From positions 930,001-994,000 of the forward strand of contig JAWWNJ010000020.1 in assembly GCA_037176885.1 (NCBI GenBank): a stretch of 64,000 nucleotides of DNA, read 5' to 3'. Shown here in pieces: positions 39,576 to 51,069 of the stretch. The translations under genes and the position numbers were made by a program. The stretch is from Favolaschia claudopus. Taxonomy: Eukaryota > Basidiomycota > Agaricomycetes > Agaricales > Mycenaceae. A model generated the notes under the pieces. It was not told where the DNA came from and ran no database searches. It saw nothing but the letters and a program-made list of their open reading frames with translations. Numbering within the stretch: position 1 is the stretch's first letter; every line of letters begins with the position of its first letter.

Positions 39576-40890
39576 TTAAAAACTGAATGGTGTGATCGAA
39601 AAGAAAAAAACCATACAACTCTTCCTCTTCTTCTTCTGAGGTTCTTCGTCATTGCGTTGGATGGAACGTCTCTTCGATCGACGTAGCTTGGAGCTCGGCT
39701 CAATGGGAAGAGCAAAGTCTTCATCTTCATCGCTATCGGTCTCGTCGCCGCCAGCTTTCAAGTTGGACTCTGGGGCTCACGTCAGCAAGCTGCAAGATAG
39801 ATACAGAGCCTTAAGCCAAGAAGCACGCACCGCTGGCCTCACGAAAGTCTTGGGCTTCGGGGCTAGCCCACTCGTGGCTGATTTCTTTGGGGACGGGCTT
39901 TCTCGATACTGAAGATAATCTTTAAATGAGAGCCATCATAGAAGCACGCAACCGCTGACCTATCCAAACACGGTTGTTGCGCCAGCCCGTGGTATTTGCC
40001 CCTTTGTTGTAGTCTACCTGCGCACCAGTGGGGTAGTTGGCAGGAACGAGTCGAAGCCGGCGCTGGGAAATCGTTGCAAGATACCAGCCAGGATGGTCGA
40101 ATCCCTTGGTGTCGTCAATCTGTTGTCGCTCAAAATATCCAAAGGGGCCAGGGAGCAATGCCGCAAGAGCATCACAGAGTTCTTCGTGATTCCAGGTGCG
40201 ATCCAGAGGAATACCCTCATGGTCCCTCAGCACAGCGATGCCATTCAGCTCCCCTTTCTGAACATCGACTTTGTCAGGAATACGCGTGTGGCTTGCAGGA
40301 AGCTCGAGCGAACGCTCCTCGCCGTCATCCTGGGTTCCGGAGCCATTAGAACCAACAATCCTTAGCAAAAAATGAATGACAATGGACTTACAACGTATTC
40401 TGTCCCGCAGGTCAAGATGTAGACGGAGACGACTTTGAAGATATTGGTGTTTTCGGGTGTTTCCTTGCTCTTCGCAAGTCAATCACCATCAAACAAAGAC
40501 GACGATCAGTCTTACCTTGTTCTTGACCTTCCCTTCACTGCGCGTAGGGCGCATTCCTTTATTCGACTCTTGATTCGCTGCCGCTTTGCGAGATCCAGAC
40601 AAAGCAAGCCCTTTCCGAGCTTTTGCAATGCTGTCCAGTGTTTTCGAAGAACCACTTGCGCCACCGCCCACAGTCAAGCCCTTTGTACCGAGAATGCCAG
40701 CAAGAACACCTTTAACAGTTTTTCGCTGCGAGAGAAGCAGATGTTCATTTTGCGCGTGGAAACAATTCGCGCAAAGGCCAGTTTTCTTCAGAGGGCGGAA
40801 TTCACTGCAAGTACACTCTTCCTTTGTCTCTTCTTCGTACGCTGTGCACTCGCCCCTCTGCTCAGACAGCTCTGACGATGAGGAGGCCAT
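39576..40890 (-). CDS. Unknown 364-residue protein, five exons
   Basis: Exons 40890-40516, 40469-40392, 40329-39960, 39908-39831 and 39769-39576; introns of 46, 62, 51 and 61 nt, all GT...AG and frame-preserving. The N terminus has a Cys/His cluster (CTCSEFRPLKKTGLCANCFH) that could bind zinc. The middle region contains NHEELCDALAALLPGPFGYF and HPGWYLATISQRRLRLVPAN, a compact, conserved-looking domain I do not recognise. The C terminus is acidic then basic (KKKRK), resembling a nuclear localisation signal. It is co-oriented with the integrase-core gene upstream. The clean splice structure argues it is a real gene. Confidence 0.65.
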
Positions 40891-41000
40891 GGAGAAGGTT
40901 GTGGTTGGATGGAGAGGCCGCTTTGATTACAGCAACCTGCATGGTGTTTTCTCAGCGTTAAACAATATCAACACGCGTATGTTCCAGTGCGAATCCAGTT

Positions 41001-43044
41001 TTAATTTGAAGTTTCGTTTAGAATGACAATATGCTCTAAAATAGCCAACGCGCGCCCCCACATCTCCGCTCGAGGGCGCCAAATTGCATCGGGCAATGCG
41101 ACACGAAGGCGTTTGACACCACGCCGCCCTGATTTGAGGATTTCAAACGAAGGATAACCTTCTTCGTCCCACTCCTCCGGCAGCAACCCATACCCCGGCG
41201 GGATAATCGACTCGTTGATAGCAGTTTCCAGAGAGTCGTAAAAGAGCTGCATTGAGCTGTCGTCTTCAAAGGGATTGGAATGTTTGGGGACGGAAACAGC
41301 TTCGTGATGGAAATTATCAGCCTGTGCGTCTTCAATTTGTTCTTCTAAATCCCTTTCGTCGTTGTCCTCCGAGCCAGTCATGCCGTTAGCAGAAGGAATT
41401 GATACTTCTTCATCGTCCAATTGGCCTGCGCCTGTGTGGCCAGGGATTTGGCTGCGCTCAGGACCATGCGTACCGTAGAAGCGCTGGATTACATTGGGGT
41501 GCACGCCGTCACAATCGTCCGACTCGTCAATGTAGATTCCGTTGCGGAGTTGTCCTTCAAAGCACATTGCCTGTAATACGATGTCAATGAATGAAGCTGT
41601 CAGTACTCTGCTCGAACGTACCTGTGGGCTCATGTCATGACCCTCCCCGGAAATCGGATGGCAGTTCCATTCCTGACGGAAATTTTCACAGTCGTCGTTG
41701 ATGAGATCAAGAAAAAGAAAATGTATAAGCCAGAGGTGGTGCGGATTCCGGCGGTCCAAGCCGTGCAGCGCCTCAAGTCGGTAGAAGAAAGCCCTCCAGC
41801 GCCGCGCAAATTGCGACCCAACTTCGACCCAAAGTCTCTCGATACGCGTGTTGTGGGTAGATCTAGTTGAATATCATTGTCAGTTGATACCGATTGCGGC
41901 TCAGATTGAAAAGACTGACGAGCCCCAAATGAACGACCCACGGCCGAGGCCACGCTTCAAAATCATATATACAGATACCTTCTTGTTCTCTGCCCCACGA
42001 TCACCGCGAACTCGAGACGGCAGACCATACTCCCCAACCGCTGCAAGGAAAACCTCAAGCACTGTCAATGCTTTGTTATTTGTACTTGCGCGCAATCCAG
42101 TGATCTGGAGTTCTAGTTTCGTCCGAAATTCTTTCAAAGGAAATGATAATTCGCACCGTTCGAGAGTACCCATCCACGAAACCGTGGATCACAATCCCCC
42201 ATAATATCAACTTGTGGTGCCCATCTACATGCCAGAGCGCGTGCGGTCTAGAGACCTGATATGGTTTGCGTTTGATGACTCTTTGCTGCCGAACAATGCG
42301 GCCAAGCCCGTCAACACGATGAACGGCAGAGTAAACACGTCGTTTTTGTACATGGACACCATGGTTGCGAAGAAACCCAATCAGATACCGGACGCCAGAA
42401 TCTGGTTTAGCTTCACGGAAATGTTTGACCAAGTCGTCGAGTTCGGATTTGGCAAGTGAAGTGAATTTTGAGTAAACACCATTCAAGACCAGTTGCTTTC
42501 TCAGCGTAGGTCGACTGACTCCCATGAGTTGAGCGAGCTTTGTGAGCGACATTCGTCGTTGTGATTTCATAGCCTCGCCGAGGAGCTGAGGATTGAGCTG
42601 TTTACGGGGTCGGCCCCTCTTGCCAGTACGGACCACTGTCACTGGCTCGACGTAGGCTACATTTGTTTCCTCTCTGAGACGCAGTGAGTAACAATTCAAT
42701 TGAAGACACCGAATAAATCGTGAAGTACGGTACCTAGTTGTAGCGACTTCCTGAGCCTGACACAGACCCGCAATCAAGTGCCCAACAGCTTCTGTGCAAG
42801 AGTATAACCAAGGAAGGGGAATATTCTCCACAGCCGCATGAGTCTCGAAAGCCTCGAGAATGGGAAGTAGGTCTTCCGTTGCCTTTTCAATGTGCGCCTG
42901 AAGCCGTTTTGCATCTGCGTCTTGGCTGAGGACATTCGACGCGTAACGAAACCCGCTATGCAACGCGTCGTATGCGTGGTACACGTTTGGGGACCAGGGT
43001 GCGTTATCGGGGTGAGGCGGCAGTGGCGGAAGTCGGTGTGACAT
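41001..43044 (-). CDS. Integrase-core (DDE, RNase H-fold) protein, five exons, apparently intact
   Basis: Exons 43044-42734, 42673-42157, 42104-41920, 41862-41622 and 41570-41001 give 607 residues; introns of 60, 52, 57 and 51 nt keep the frame. A helix-turn-helix-like stretch ([20 protein letters not shown]) precedes the catalytic core: [20 protein letters not shown] (first Asp), [14 protein letters not shown] (second Asp), [14 protein letters not shown] (Glu), then [20 protein letters not shown]. This matches the integrase-core proteins common in Basidiomycota. The C-terminal part is acidic and ends with [13 protein letters not shown]. All three catalytic residues are kept and there is no stop. 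I saw no terminal repeats, so it may be a transposase without visible ends or a domesticated gene. Met at 43044 was chosen over 43125 because the upstream 27 residues look non-coding. Confidence 0.8.
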
Positions 43045-43190
43045 GGTGGCCGCTGGCAAGAGACATCTCAAGCTCCGAAAATAACTGACTTGCGGATCCA
43101 TGCGTGGTCGTAAACTCAAAGGCATGTTTGATTTGAAGCCTCACCTTTGTGCGGAAGCAGAAGAAAAAAAACTCTATCCATACCATTACC
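43045..43190. promoter_or_regulatory. Shared intergenic region of two divergent genes
   Basis: 146 bp between the start codons of the integrase-core and BTB-like genes. No TATA box was recognised. A bidirectional promoter is inferred from the arrangement only. Confidence 0.4.
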
Positions 43191-44244
43191 ATGAACGACA
43201 GCGAGAGCGGCAACAAAGCTCAGCAGAATGGAGAAGTTGTCAAGAACACCGGCCAGTTTATTCAGCACATTGCGTATTGGTACAGCGACGGGTCTATCGT
43301 CGTCCGGGTATGATACAATCTTCAAAAAATTGTCTTGTTACAGGTATTGACCGTCGCCGAGTTGATAGGTTGACGACCAAACCATCTACAAGATCCACTT
43401 GAGCATGTTGACGAAGCTCTCAAAGGTCATGGAAGAAATTCTTACCATTCCAGACGACAAGCAAAGCGACGATCCAAACCGAGAGGGCACGTCGCTCTAC
43501 CCACTATTCATTCCCGGAACCAACGCGCAAGAGTTTAACGACTTCTTGTTTTGGCTGTACCGCACGTCAGTATATGTCTGCAAGCATGAATCTAAACTAT
43601 ACTAAAAGGCAAGCAGAGAATGGGAATCTTTGGGCGACGACGTCGAGAAAGAAAGAATGTGCACTCACCTACTGAAGCTGGCAGACATGTGGGAGATTGC
43701 GGCTGCCAAAAAGTATGCAATTCACGCTCTTGACATGGTGTACCTTCCTCCCTCTCGTCGACTCGAGCTTGCGGGCAAATTCGCAATCCCAGATTGGGTC
43801 CGGCCAGCTGTGCGTCGTATCCTCGATGGCAAGCTCAGCCAGTTGAAGGATGATGACATTTGCGCCATGGGGTGGAAAGTCTATTCAATGCTGGTGAATG
43901 CAATGGAGATGTTGGGAGAGGAAACACGACGCACCGCTCTTGTTGCCCCCGGCATGATCAAAGATCCCTCTATTCAATGCACAGATCATACATCTTGCCA
44001 GTCGATCTGGCCGAAGCTGTGGTTCGACAGAATTGGCCGTGACCTTCTCCATCCAAAAACGCCAATGAAGTTGGGAGGAATTGTCGCAAAGATCCTGCAG
44101 GATGCGACGCTCACACATCCCAAGCTGTCTGAGTGTTGCCGACTTGATATGGTTCTTCACTGCAGCAGAATCATCTTCGCTGACGAGGATATCGTGACGC
44201 AGGTATCGAATGCTATTATCCAGTTTCATGCGACATTAGCGTAG
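43191..44244 (+). CDS. BTB/POZ-like domain protein, three exons
   Basis: Exons 43191-43307, 43369-43569 and 43609-44244 (introns 61 and 39 nt) give 317 residues. The N-terminal part, WYSDGSIVVRV then IYKIHLSMLTKLSKVMEEIL, is the BTB strand-helix start (a D-G-x-I/V followed by Y/F-K-x-H), and GTNAQEFNDFLFWLY is the later BTB helix. LLKLADMWEIAAAKKYAIHA is typical of the C-terminal BTB helix in agaricomycete proteins. BTB domains mediate dimerisation or cullin binding; the partner here is unknown. The start lies 146 bp from the start of the integrase-core gene on the opposite strand, so the two probably share a bidirectional promoter. The second intron is unusually short. Confidence 0.72.
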
Positions 44245-45586
44245 CTGTCGTTGTTGTTGGTCTCCGGAACGTACCTGCTGAACACTGTATACACTGTGAA
44301 TCATAGACTTGCAATTTGAGGTACAGAGATGAGAAGAACACAAGCAGAGAGGACCAAACTAGAGGCAGAGGGAGAGTCGTCGGCCAGCAAGTCAGTCACA
44401 TGATTGTCACATGCACCGTGTCAGGAATTGTCCACGGTGGACAGTTTTCAGCGCGTCTCCAGAACTAATGGTAGGAAGTAACTTCTCAGCACAGCTAAAT
44501 AGACTAACAGTACATACACGTTGGCTACAAAAAACGCGTCCAAGTCCGCTTCAATCACAGTGGAACAGAACTTCAGGTTTTGGCTTCATGCAGCCAAAGA
44601 AACCGGTGGGGTTATATGCCTCAAAACTTGCTGTGAGAGCTCCAGCCACTGTATACTGATCTATTTTACAGACATGGTTCCAGATCTCCTCCATAACACG
44701 CCCAAGAACCGCGTCAATCCTCGTGGACTCGACAAGATCAATTTTGAGCCAATGCCGGGCTCGCCGGGCCCAACGGCATGCTATGCCACATGATCCAGCT
44801 GATCTCCGATGCCCTCCGAGCCAGATTTGTTCAAATCCGACTCACAAATAAATTGCACTTTCCCAAATATATCGCGCTTTCACAAATATATTCCGTGGTC
44901 TCCAAATATCTGGGAGATCTGAGATACTGGAAAATCGAACTCTACTTTCAACAAAGCATCCCATTCTTCCGCGTATTTGATAGGCACACTCAAAGTCCTC
45001 AACACAAATATTTGAGCCCTCGCAAATATAAATTTATTTTTTTTCCAAAACGAACAGCATATCAACACGTTAATTATCATTCAAAAAACTCTGCAGGAAC
45101 ACGCACCAATTGATGCCGACACCATATTATCCCCGTCGACCTGGCCGTGAATGTGGTGAGCATCTAGAGACGGCTCTACTAGCATATTGTATATCCTCAC
45201 TAAAATATGAGGGTGTTGAGAAAAGTGAGTGCATTGCCAGATATATGAGAAACCGTGTCGCCGCCAGCGGTCATATACCCAATTTGACTTGAAGTGGGCT
45301 GTGCGACTCGTTTGATGGACACGTTGTCGGACTTGTGATCGCAGGGTCGGTGGTGCCATAGCCTGAGGAAGACGCTGAGGACATTCTTCGAGCGCCGTGG
45401 CCGCGTCGGGATGGGATGGGGGCCTTCCATAAATGGAAGATCAAAGTTGTCGAATTTGCGTGTCCGGCACTGTAAATGAGGGGAAGCGCGACTTTAGCGC
45501 GTACTGTAGTATTTCGGTCAATACTCCTGGCTTGTGACGCGTGACACATGGAAACGAAGAACGAGATTCGTAACTTTACTATAAGC
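44245..45586. other. Unassigned, CAAATAT-rich
   Basis: The word CACAAATAT or CAAATAT occurs repeatedly between about 44830 and 45030. No gene was recognised. Confidence 0.35.
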
Positions 45587-45995
45587 TCCATTCGGTTGCG
45601 TCACTTCGGAGCACTTGACGTCACTTACAGCTGTTTTACGGTTTTTGTCCGGTTTCTGATGGAGTGGGGCATTTCGTTTCTTGTTTACACCTGTGTGCCT
45701 CCGAGTCGCCGTATGGCTCCACTCTGACTCAAATTGGGCATTTTGCTCCACAGTAAATGCAGTGGGGGTGCGGTGGAGCGGTTGAACTGCCTCCGGCTCC
45801 TCGGCGAAGGCACGCACAAGCAATCAGAGGTAAACAACTTCTGAAGAACCCCACCCCATCACAAACCGGACAAAAACCGTAAAACAGCTGTAAGAGTATT
45901 TCTCACCAAAAGTTTGGCGTGGAATTGGCGTGGAGTTTTTCACAAGTGCTCCAAAGTGACGCTAAGTGACGCTAAGACACGCCAGCCGAATGGAG
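45587..45995. mobile_element. Foldback element with two-part inverted repeats
   Basis: The outer arms GCTCCATTCGG and inverse, then GCGTCACTTCGGAGCACTTG and its counterpart, then an inner arm TTACAGCTGTTTTACGGTTT (about 48 bp, near-perfect) enclose a short unique centre. No transposase. A target-site duplication was not identified, so exact borders are tentative. Confidence 0.65.
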
Positions 45996-46977
45996 CCTGA
46001 TGATAGGTATGGATAAATGGTCCGGACCGAGCGTGACACCTTAAAAATATTCGGAAATCCCCAAAGGCCAGCTTGGAACTTCCTCGTAAGTCATGTCGCA
46101 AGCCTGAAGGTGCGGAGCGCAATGGATCAATCCAATCAGAGCCGAAATTGATCGAGAATGTGACCTCCAGTGACACCAACCTCCCTCCCCTCCGCGCGCA
46201 ACCACGAAGCTCCGGTACAACCGTCAGAGTGTCTCCAAAGTATTTGCTATGCTATGAGACATGCCTCAAATTTTCTCTGATTTATTCGGTGGTCGGGACG
46301 GTTCAAACTCAACAATGTGTTCAAAGATCACTGAGTTTGATGTCATGGTAAGTGTTTCTTAATACCTTCCTCGTCACGGATTTTCAAGACCTCTTGTATT
46401 TATGTAGAGTACTAGTACAGGAATACATCCCGGAAAACACCGGGGCCAAAATGTACAAGGGACGAGTAACTTCAGACCCGTTGTGCAATTTCAGACGAGC
46501 ATCATGGTAGCACTTTGTTTCATGAAAAACTCTGCATTCAGCATTCAGAAATCCGAAAACGAAGCGACGCCATCACTTTCCGTGACTCCGAGTAATACTG
46601 GGCATCGGATCAATTTGTTTTGCTGCTTAGGTAATTATGAGGCTGGAGAGACCCTAAGTGTCAGGAAAGGCAAGAAAAAACTGGACTCACCGCTCGAAGA
46701 AGCATCAAACGTCTGGTCTGGGATTGAAGCACTCTTGTTGCCCCATTAAAATGCAGATGCTCAGTCAACGCACTTGTTTTGTAAGCCCGGGGCCTGTCAA
46801 GTGCCCGATCTGATCGTAGAGTAACTTAGATGGTGCGTTAAACCAAGCGCTCGCCGTCGGCAAATCGGCCGTTCCGAATATCCGTATGAGTATCATTGGC
46901 TAACCTTAAAGCTCATATACCATTGGAACACGCTGCTCACCGAGACCTGAAACCTCCCCCTCCTCCCCCTCCCGTCC
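45996..46977. other. Unassigned sequence
   Basis: No gene was recognised. The piece at about 46621-46660 (GCTGCTTAGGTAATTATGAG) recurs with few changes at 63378, so a repeat relic lies here. Confidence 0.35.
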
Positions 46978-47755
46978 ATGGACCTTGTCCGAAATCCCAT
47001 AGTTCCGGGCGATTTTGTGCTTGCGAAGTTGAAGGGGTATCCTAGTTGGCCGGCCATGGTACTTAAGAGCCTTTTCGACAGAATATCTGCTCATAATCCT
47101 AGGTGGTATTTCCGGAAACTTTGCCTGAGCAGGTTGCTTGCGCGAGACATTGTGCTGCATCGCATGCAGTTAAGTTCTACCCTGATTGTGACTTGTACGT
47201 GACGAATCCTAGAACTAAGTCCCCTCCCTTCAATCCGTTGTCAGCGCCTGGGTAGAAACCGCACAGATCCAGCTCATCAGGGCGAGGCTGCTCGAGAAAC
47301 CGAACCTGGTTAATAAACGTAAAAAATTGCAGCAGGGTTACAAAGCCGCCCATCAAGCCCTCTTGCAGCAGAGACGGACTCGAAGATGGCGCTTTCAACT
47401 GCAGAGGACATTTTTAGACACCCAGGTTCCCTCGATGGAGGCAAGTTCCTACCTTTGACAGTGGTATGGTGCAGCCATGACATTGGAACACACAGAATAT
47501 CGTGAGTGCCGACAGAACGCTCACCAAGATTGAAGAGAAGCATGTGGATATCACTGAGCACGATTTAATTGCGAGTAGCATTCTTCACAAGGAGCTTTGG
47601 TAAGGCCTTCATAATTTTTCCAGACTTCGAAACTTGGAAAGGTACTACGCCATATCAGTCGGTTGCCTCCGGCGAGTGTGATTGGCGATGACCATTATCG
47701 GTTCAGGCTTCGCGCGATGAAATTGGTGGAGCAATGGTTAAAGCGTGTTACATGA
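46978..47755 (+). pseudogene. PWWP plus TFIIS-N-like (LEDGF/HDGF-style) gene, probably decayed
   Basis: Exon 1 (46978-47058) encodes DFVLAKLKGYPSWPAM, the PWWP signature (here PSWP). After a 44-nt intron (47059-47102) the reading continues VVFPETLPEQ and AVKFYPDCDLYVTNPRTKSP, completing the PWWP barrel. A phase change at about 47252 leads to LLEKPNLVNKRKKLQQGYKA, the usual C-terminal helix. Further on, DRTLTKIEEKHVDITEHDLI and SKLGKVLRHISRLPPASVIG with RLRAMKLVEQWLKRVT (stop at 47755) resemble the TFIIS N-terminal/IBD helical bundle. PWWP proteins read methylated histone H3; this link is from the family. Two unexplained phase changes suggest a pseudogene, though unusual introns are possible. 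Confidence 0.6.
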
Positions 47756-49385
47756 TTGATTTTGCTACAGGACACGACGGCCATGGCGTTTGGATGTTGG
47801 GCAACTTTTAGGAGCCCCGTTTATAATTTTCGTTTTCGTAGTGCTCATCATGACTTCTCCAACACCACGTTTTCTTCCGAATAGAATTTTATGTGATTTA
47901 TTTCCAATTTTCTGGGGAAGGAAACCGACCAAACGAATGCGCTGTAAGGATGCTGCGCCAACCTTACAACATTCAGACATTACCGCTCCCTATTGCATGG
48001 GACTTGAGACATTCTGTTGTTATCAACCGTTCTCTCTGAGTCTGAGCTTTGATGCTTTTAGATACCCCTCCAGGACATCCTTGTCTTTGGACTTCCTCTC
48101 ACTGTCACTTCTGGCTTGCATAGCTTCTTGCATAGCTTTGTCGGAAAATCGCAATTTGCCTGATCAGCGACTGACGGCCATATCAGGGCTGGTCAGGTTT
48201 TCGGGGTGGGCTGATCAGCACCGCATCAGCTCAGGTTTTTATTGGTTGAACTCCATTCCAAGGTAAAAACTGATATTCTGTACCTTACTACGGCCATGCG
48301 TGCGATCCCCAGATTATGGAAACGATCCCTTGTTCCTTGATATTTGGCTGTGCAAGCCATAGGGACACCTGATCTCAATTTATTCTGTACCACATGTAAT
48401 AACCCAGAATACCGGTACTCTTCTTTGTATTTATTCGTAGTTGCTGCTCGAGAGCATCGTACCAATGGATGACTTCCCATAGTGGTAAATATTTTTTTAT
48501 CGGGCTCAGATCTCATTTCACCTGTTTTTAGCTCGTACTAAAGCTTGTTAAATGGTAAATCTGGTCGGGGGGTAGGGACCCCCCGTTCAGATTTTATCCG
48601 CCTGCTCATCCTCTGAATAGATGGATTTGGGAAGTTGGTACCTTATGCCGCTCTCGGACGCTCGGACGCTTCCGTGCCCTTCTGTCGGCAACTGTCGGGA
48701 TCCATAGGTGGGGTGATGCTGGATCAGCAAAAATTAGTCCGTTTGATGGCCGCGCCCGAATACGCGTCGAGACGCGCAGAGGAGGCTGTAAGAGACTCTT
48801 GCAAGCCTCGGTGAGAGTTGTCAGCCTGTGAGAGAGTTCTGGATAAAATCATTCCATGTCTACTACAAAAAAGCATGCTGGAAACGAACGAATATTATTT
48901 CGACACCATCAAAGCTTGTTGGTCGCCATCATTGGCACCCCTTCAGAAACAATAGGAAATAAATACTACTATGGGAAGTCAACCAATTACTACCCATTCC
49001 TACATAACGTCTGGTGCCAACCCACTGTTTCCTTTGCCTGAGGGTTGCAAGAATAACATCTTGGAACCCATACTTCTGCCACACTCGCCCTCCTGTCTAA
49101 ATACTCTGGATTTAAATAACCAACGGGGAAAAGCCATCATGAACAGCCCCATAATCATCATGAAAATCACGACTCCGAGTCATGATGTTTTGTTATGAAT
49201 TTCCGGTAAATCATCATGAGGCCCCCGGTCCTTGACATATAGGTTCGTCACGTCCATAGAGTAAAACAAGGTCGAATCTGAGAGGTCTATTTCGCGAACC
49301 AGCCATTTGACCGCGCTTTTGACTAGATAGGGCGACGCAGCTCCTCTAAACTAAGCGTTTGCGCGCATTTTCAGAAGGCGGCTTC
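47756..49385. other. Unassigned sequence; TTCATGATG repeat piece at 49133-49207
   Basis: No gene was recognised. The 49133-49207 piece matches 33268-33345, and R1 copy 2 begins nearby, so the two repeats may belong to one larger unit. Confidence 0.35.
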
Positions 49386-50555
49386 AACTCTTGACAAGAG
49401 CATTGCTGCATTGAACAGTGGACACCGCTCTTGAGTCTTGACAAAACCTTGACGAACGAGAACATTGCAGTCACTTGCAGGTTGGCTTGAGGGCTTGATG
49501 CCACAACTTTGACGAACGTAATTATATGCATCAAGGGAAACAAAGACGGAGCTGGGGAGCGAGGCCCTGGCAGGCGAAGGGAGACGTGCTGTGACGTGGC
49601 GCCGAGTTCCGTTTCACACGTCTCGCGCACGGGCCACCATAACGCTCAAAAAGACAAAAACAGAGAAACTGAGGAATAGCACTCGAGTATTTAGCTAGGT
49701 AACATAGTTGGGCAGTGCCCAACGTAGTCCTGTACTCATAAAAGTAATTGGGGGAGCTTGCTCCCCCCTTTTGTCTGAGGTTCCCGAAAAGTGGATGGCT
49801 GTGCAATGTGCCTACTCTCCCACGGGTACACCATCAGCTGTGATCTCCCACGGGTACGCCATCAATCCGTGATGGAGGCTTAGAGACGACTCAGACCTGA
49901 GACGATTGGCCTCAAGTGGGCCTCAAGGTGGCCTACTGTACAGCGGTGCACTCGGGGAAAATGCAGTCAAGGAATGCTCTCAGCCAAGGGCTAGCATCAA
50001 TAGGAAATCAAGTGTAAGGAGTCATCCCGACCCTTAAAGACACCACATGGCACGCCGCACAAAGGCGGCTGCAGTCGAGTTCAATTCAGACAATTCCAAA
50101 AAAAAAATCAAAGACATTAGCTTCGGCAGCAGTCAAAACTGCACAAATTCCTGTATTCAGTTCATGGTAGCAGATTTCACCGGGACTGCGACAGTAATAC
50201 AAGAAAGATGCCTTGAGTTGTGAATCGAAGGCTGATCTAAGGACAAACTTGGCCTCTCAGTCTAACTTCTGAGATTCTCAGGTCGAAAGATAGCTGTCTT
50301 TTTTTCCATTGGACTGATGCACAGTTTTGATTTTTTTTCGTCGTACTTCTGTGTAGTCTGGACGGAATTAACGCAAGCTCCCCCTCATCTGTAAGCCGGG
50401 CACCGGCATTACAAGACATAGTTTTATGGAATGCCAGAGACGGGTCGCTGGCAAGAGCTCCAAAGACCATCCCATCGAGCGCCTACCGGGATGTCCACGG
50501 ATATCCCACAGCTGACGTCCGGGTGTCATCAGTCCAAATTGCTGTAGTAATCAAC
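49386..50555 (-). repeat. Dispersed repeat R1, copy 2 (contains the Helentron-like insertion)
   Basis: In inverse orientation it follows R1 copy 1 from its right end to the GTTGATTA junction, but is interrupted at 49749-50422. Outside the insertion the two copies differ by few substitutions and one gap of about 20 bp. Confidence 0.8.
49749..50422 (+). mobile_element. Non-autonomous Helentron-like element (about 674 bp)
   Basis: The empty site in R1 copy 1 (ATAAAAGTGATTTATGG in this orientation) lets the insertion be placed within a run of T. The left end is (T)GGGGGAGCTTGCTCCCCCC, then TTTTGT. The right end carries GCAAGCTCCCCC, which is the inverse of the left GGGGGAGCTTGC but lies about 50 bp from the border, then the palindrome TGTAAGCCGGGCACCGGCAT-TACA and a short tail ending ACATAGT. 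No target duplication is created. Asymmetric terminal inverted repeats, a 3' hairpin and insertion at T without duplication are Helentron (Helitron2) features. No coding capacity. Confidence 0.75.
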
Positions 50556-50915
50556 AGGACCGATGATAATACGGGTCAAGGCCTGATGCAAATCCAGACG
50601 AAAATTGGAGATTTTGGCGATTTGGCCTGTACGAAATCCTGACTTTTGGCCCCCTCTCGACGCGAAGGGCTGGTCTGATTCCTGACGAAAACCGCGGCAG
50701 CGGGAAATTTTTTTCGGAAAACACCCCCGGAAGTGTCGAAAATAGCCGAAAATCCGGCGAAAAGCAGCCGAAAGCCCGAATCCTGACGATTTTGGACGAA
50801 ATTTTGGGTCCAGGCTTGTGTGAATCCTGACTTTTTCATCGAATTTTGGCCCCAAAAATCCTGACTTTTTTGCCTCCGAAAAAATCAGGCCTTTATGGGG
50901 ATTATCATCGGTCCT
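50556..50915. mobile_element. hAT MITE, duplication TAATCAAC
   Basis: 360 bp, ends AGGACCGATGATAAT and inverse, with AGGCCTGAT subterminal repeats, flanked by the 8-bp duplication TAATCAAC (50548-50555, 50916-50923). A related terminus lies at the same junction in R1 copy 1 (32204), so it was probably inside R1 before R1 spread. Confidence 0.9.
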
Positions 50916-51069
50916 TAATCAACGCCCTTTTTTGAGCCGTTGGTTGGCCGAACATTCAGATGGGATCTGTCAGGTGCCCCACCGTGTCTCTTTGCTACAA
51001 CACTCTCCCACCTTGCTCTCACCCAACTCTAGATCTCACCCCCAACTCGCCTTTCGCCAAACCTTTGTC

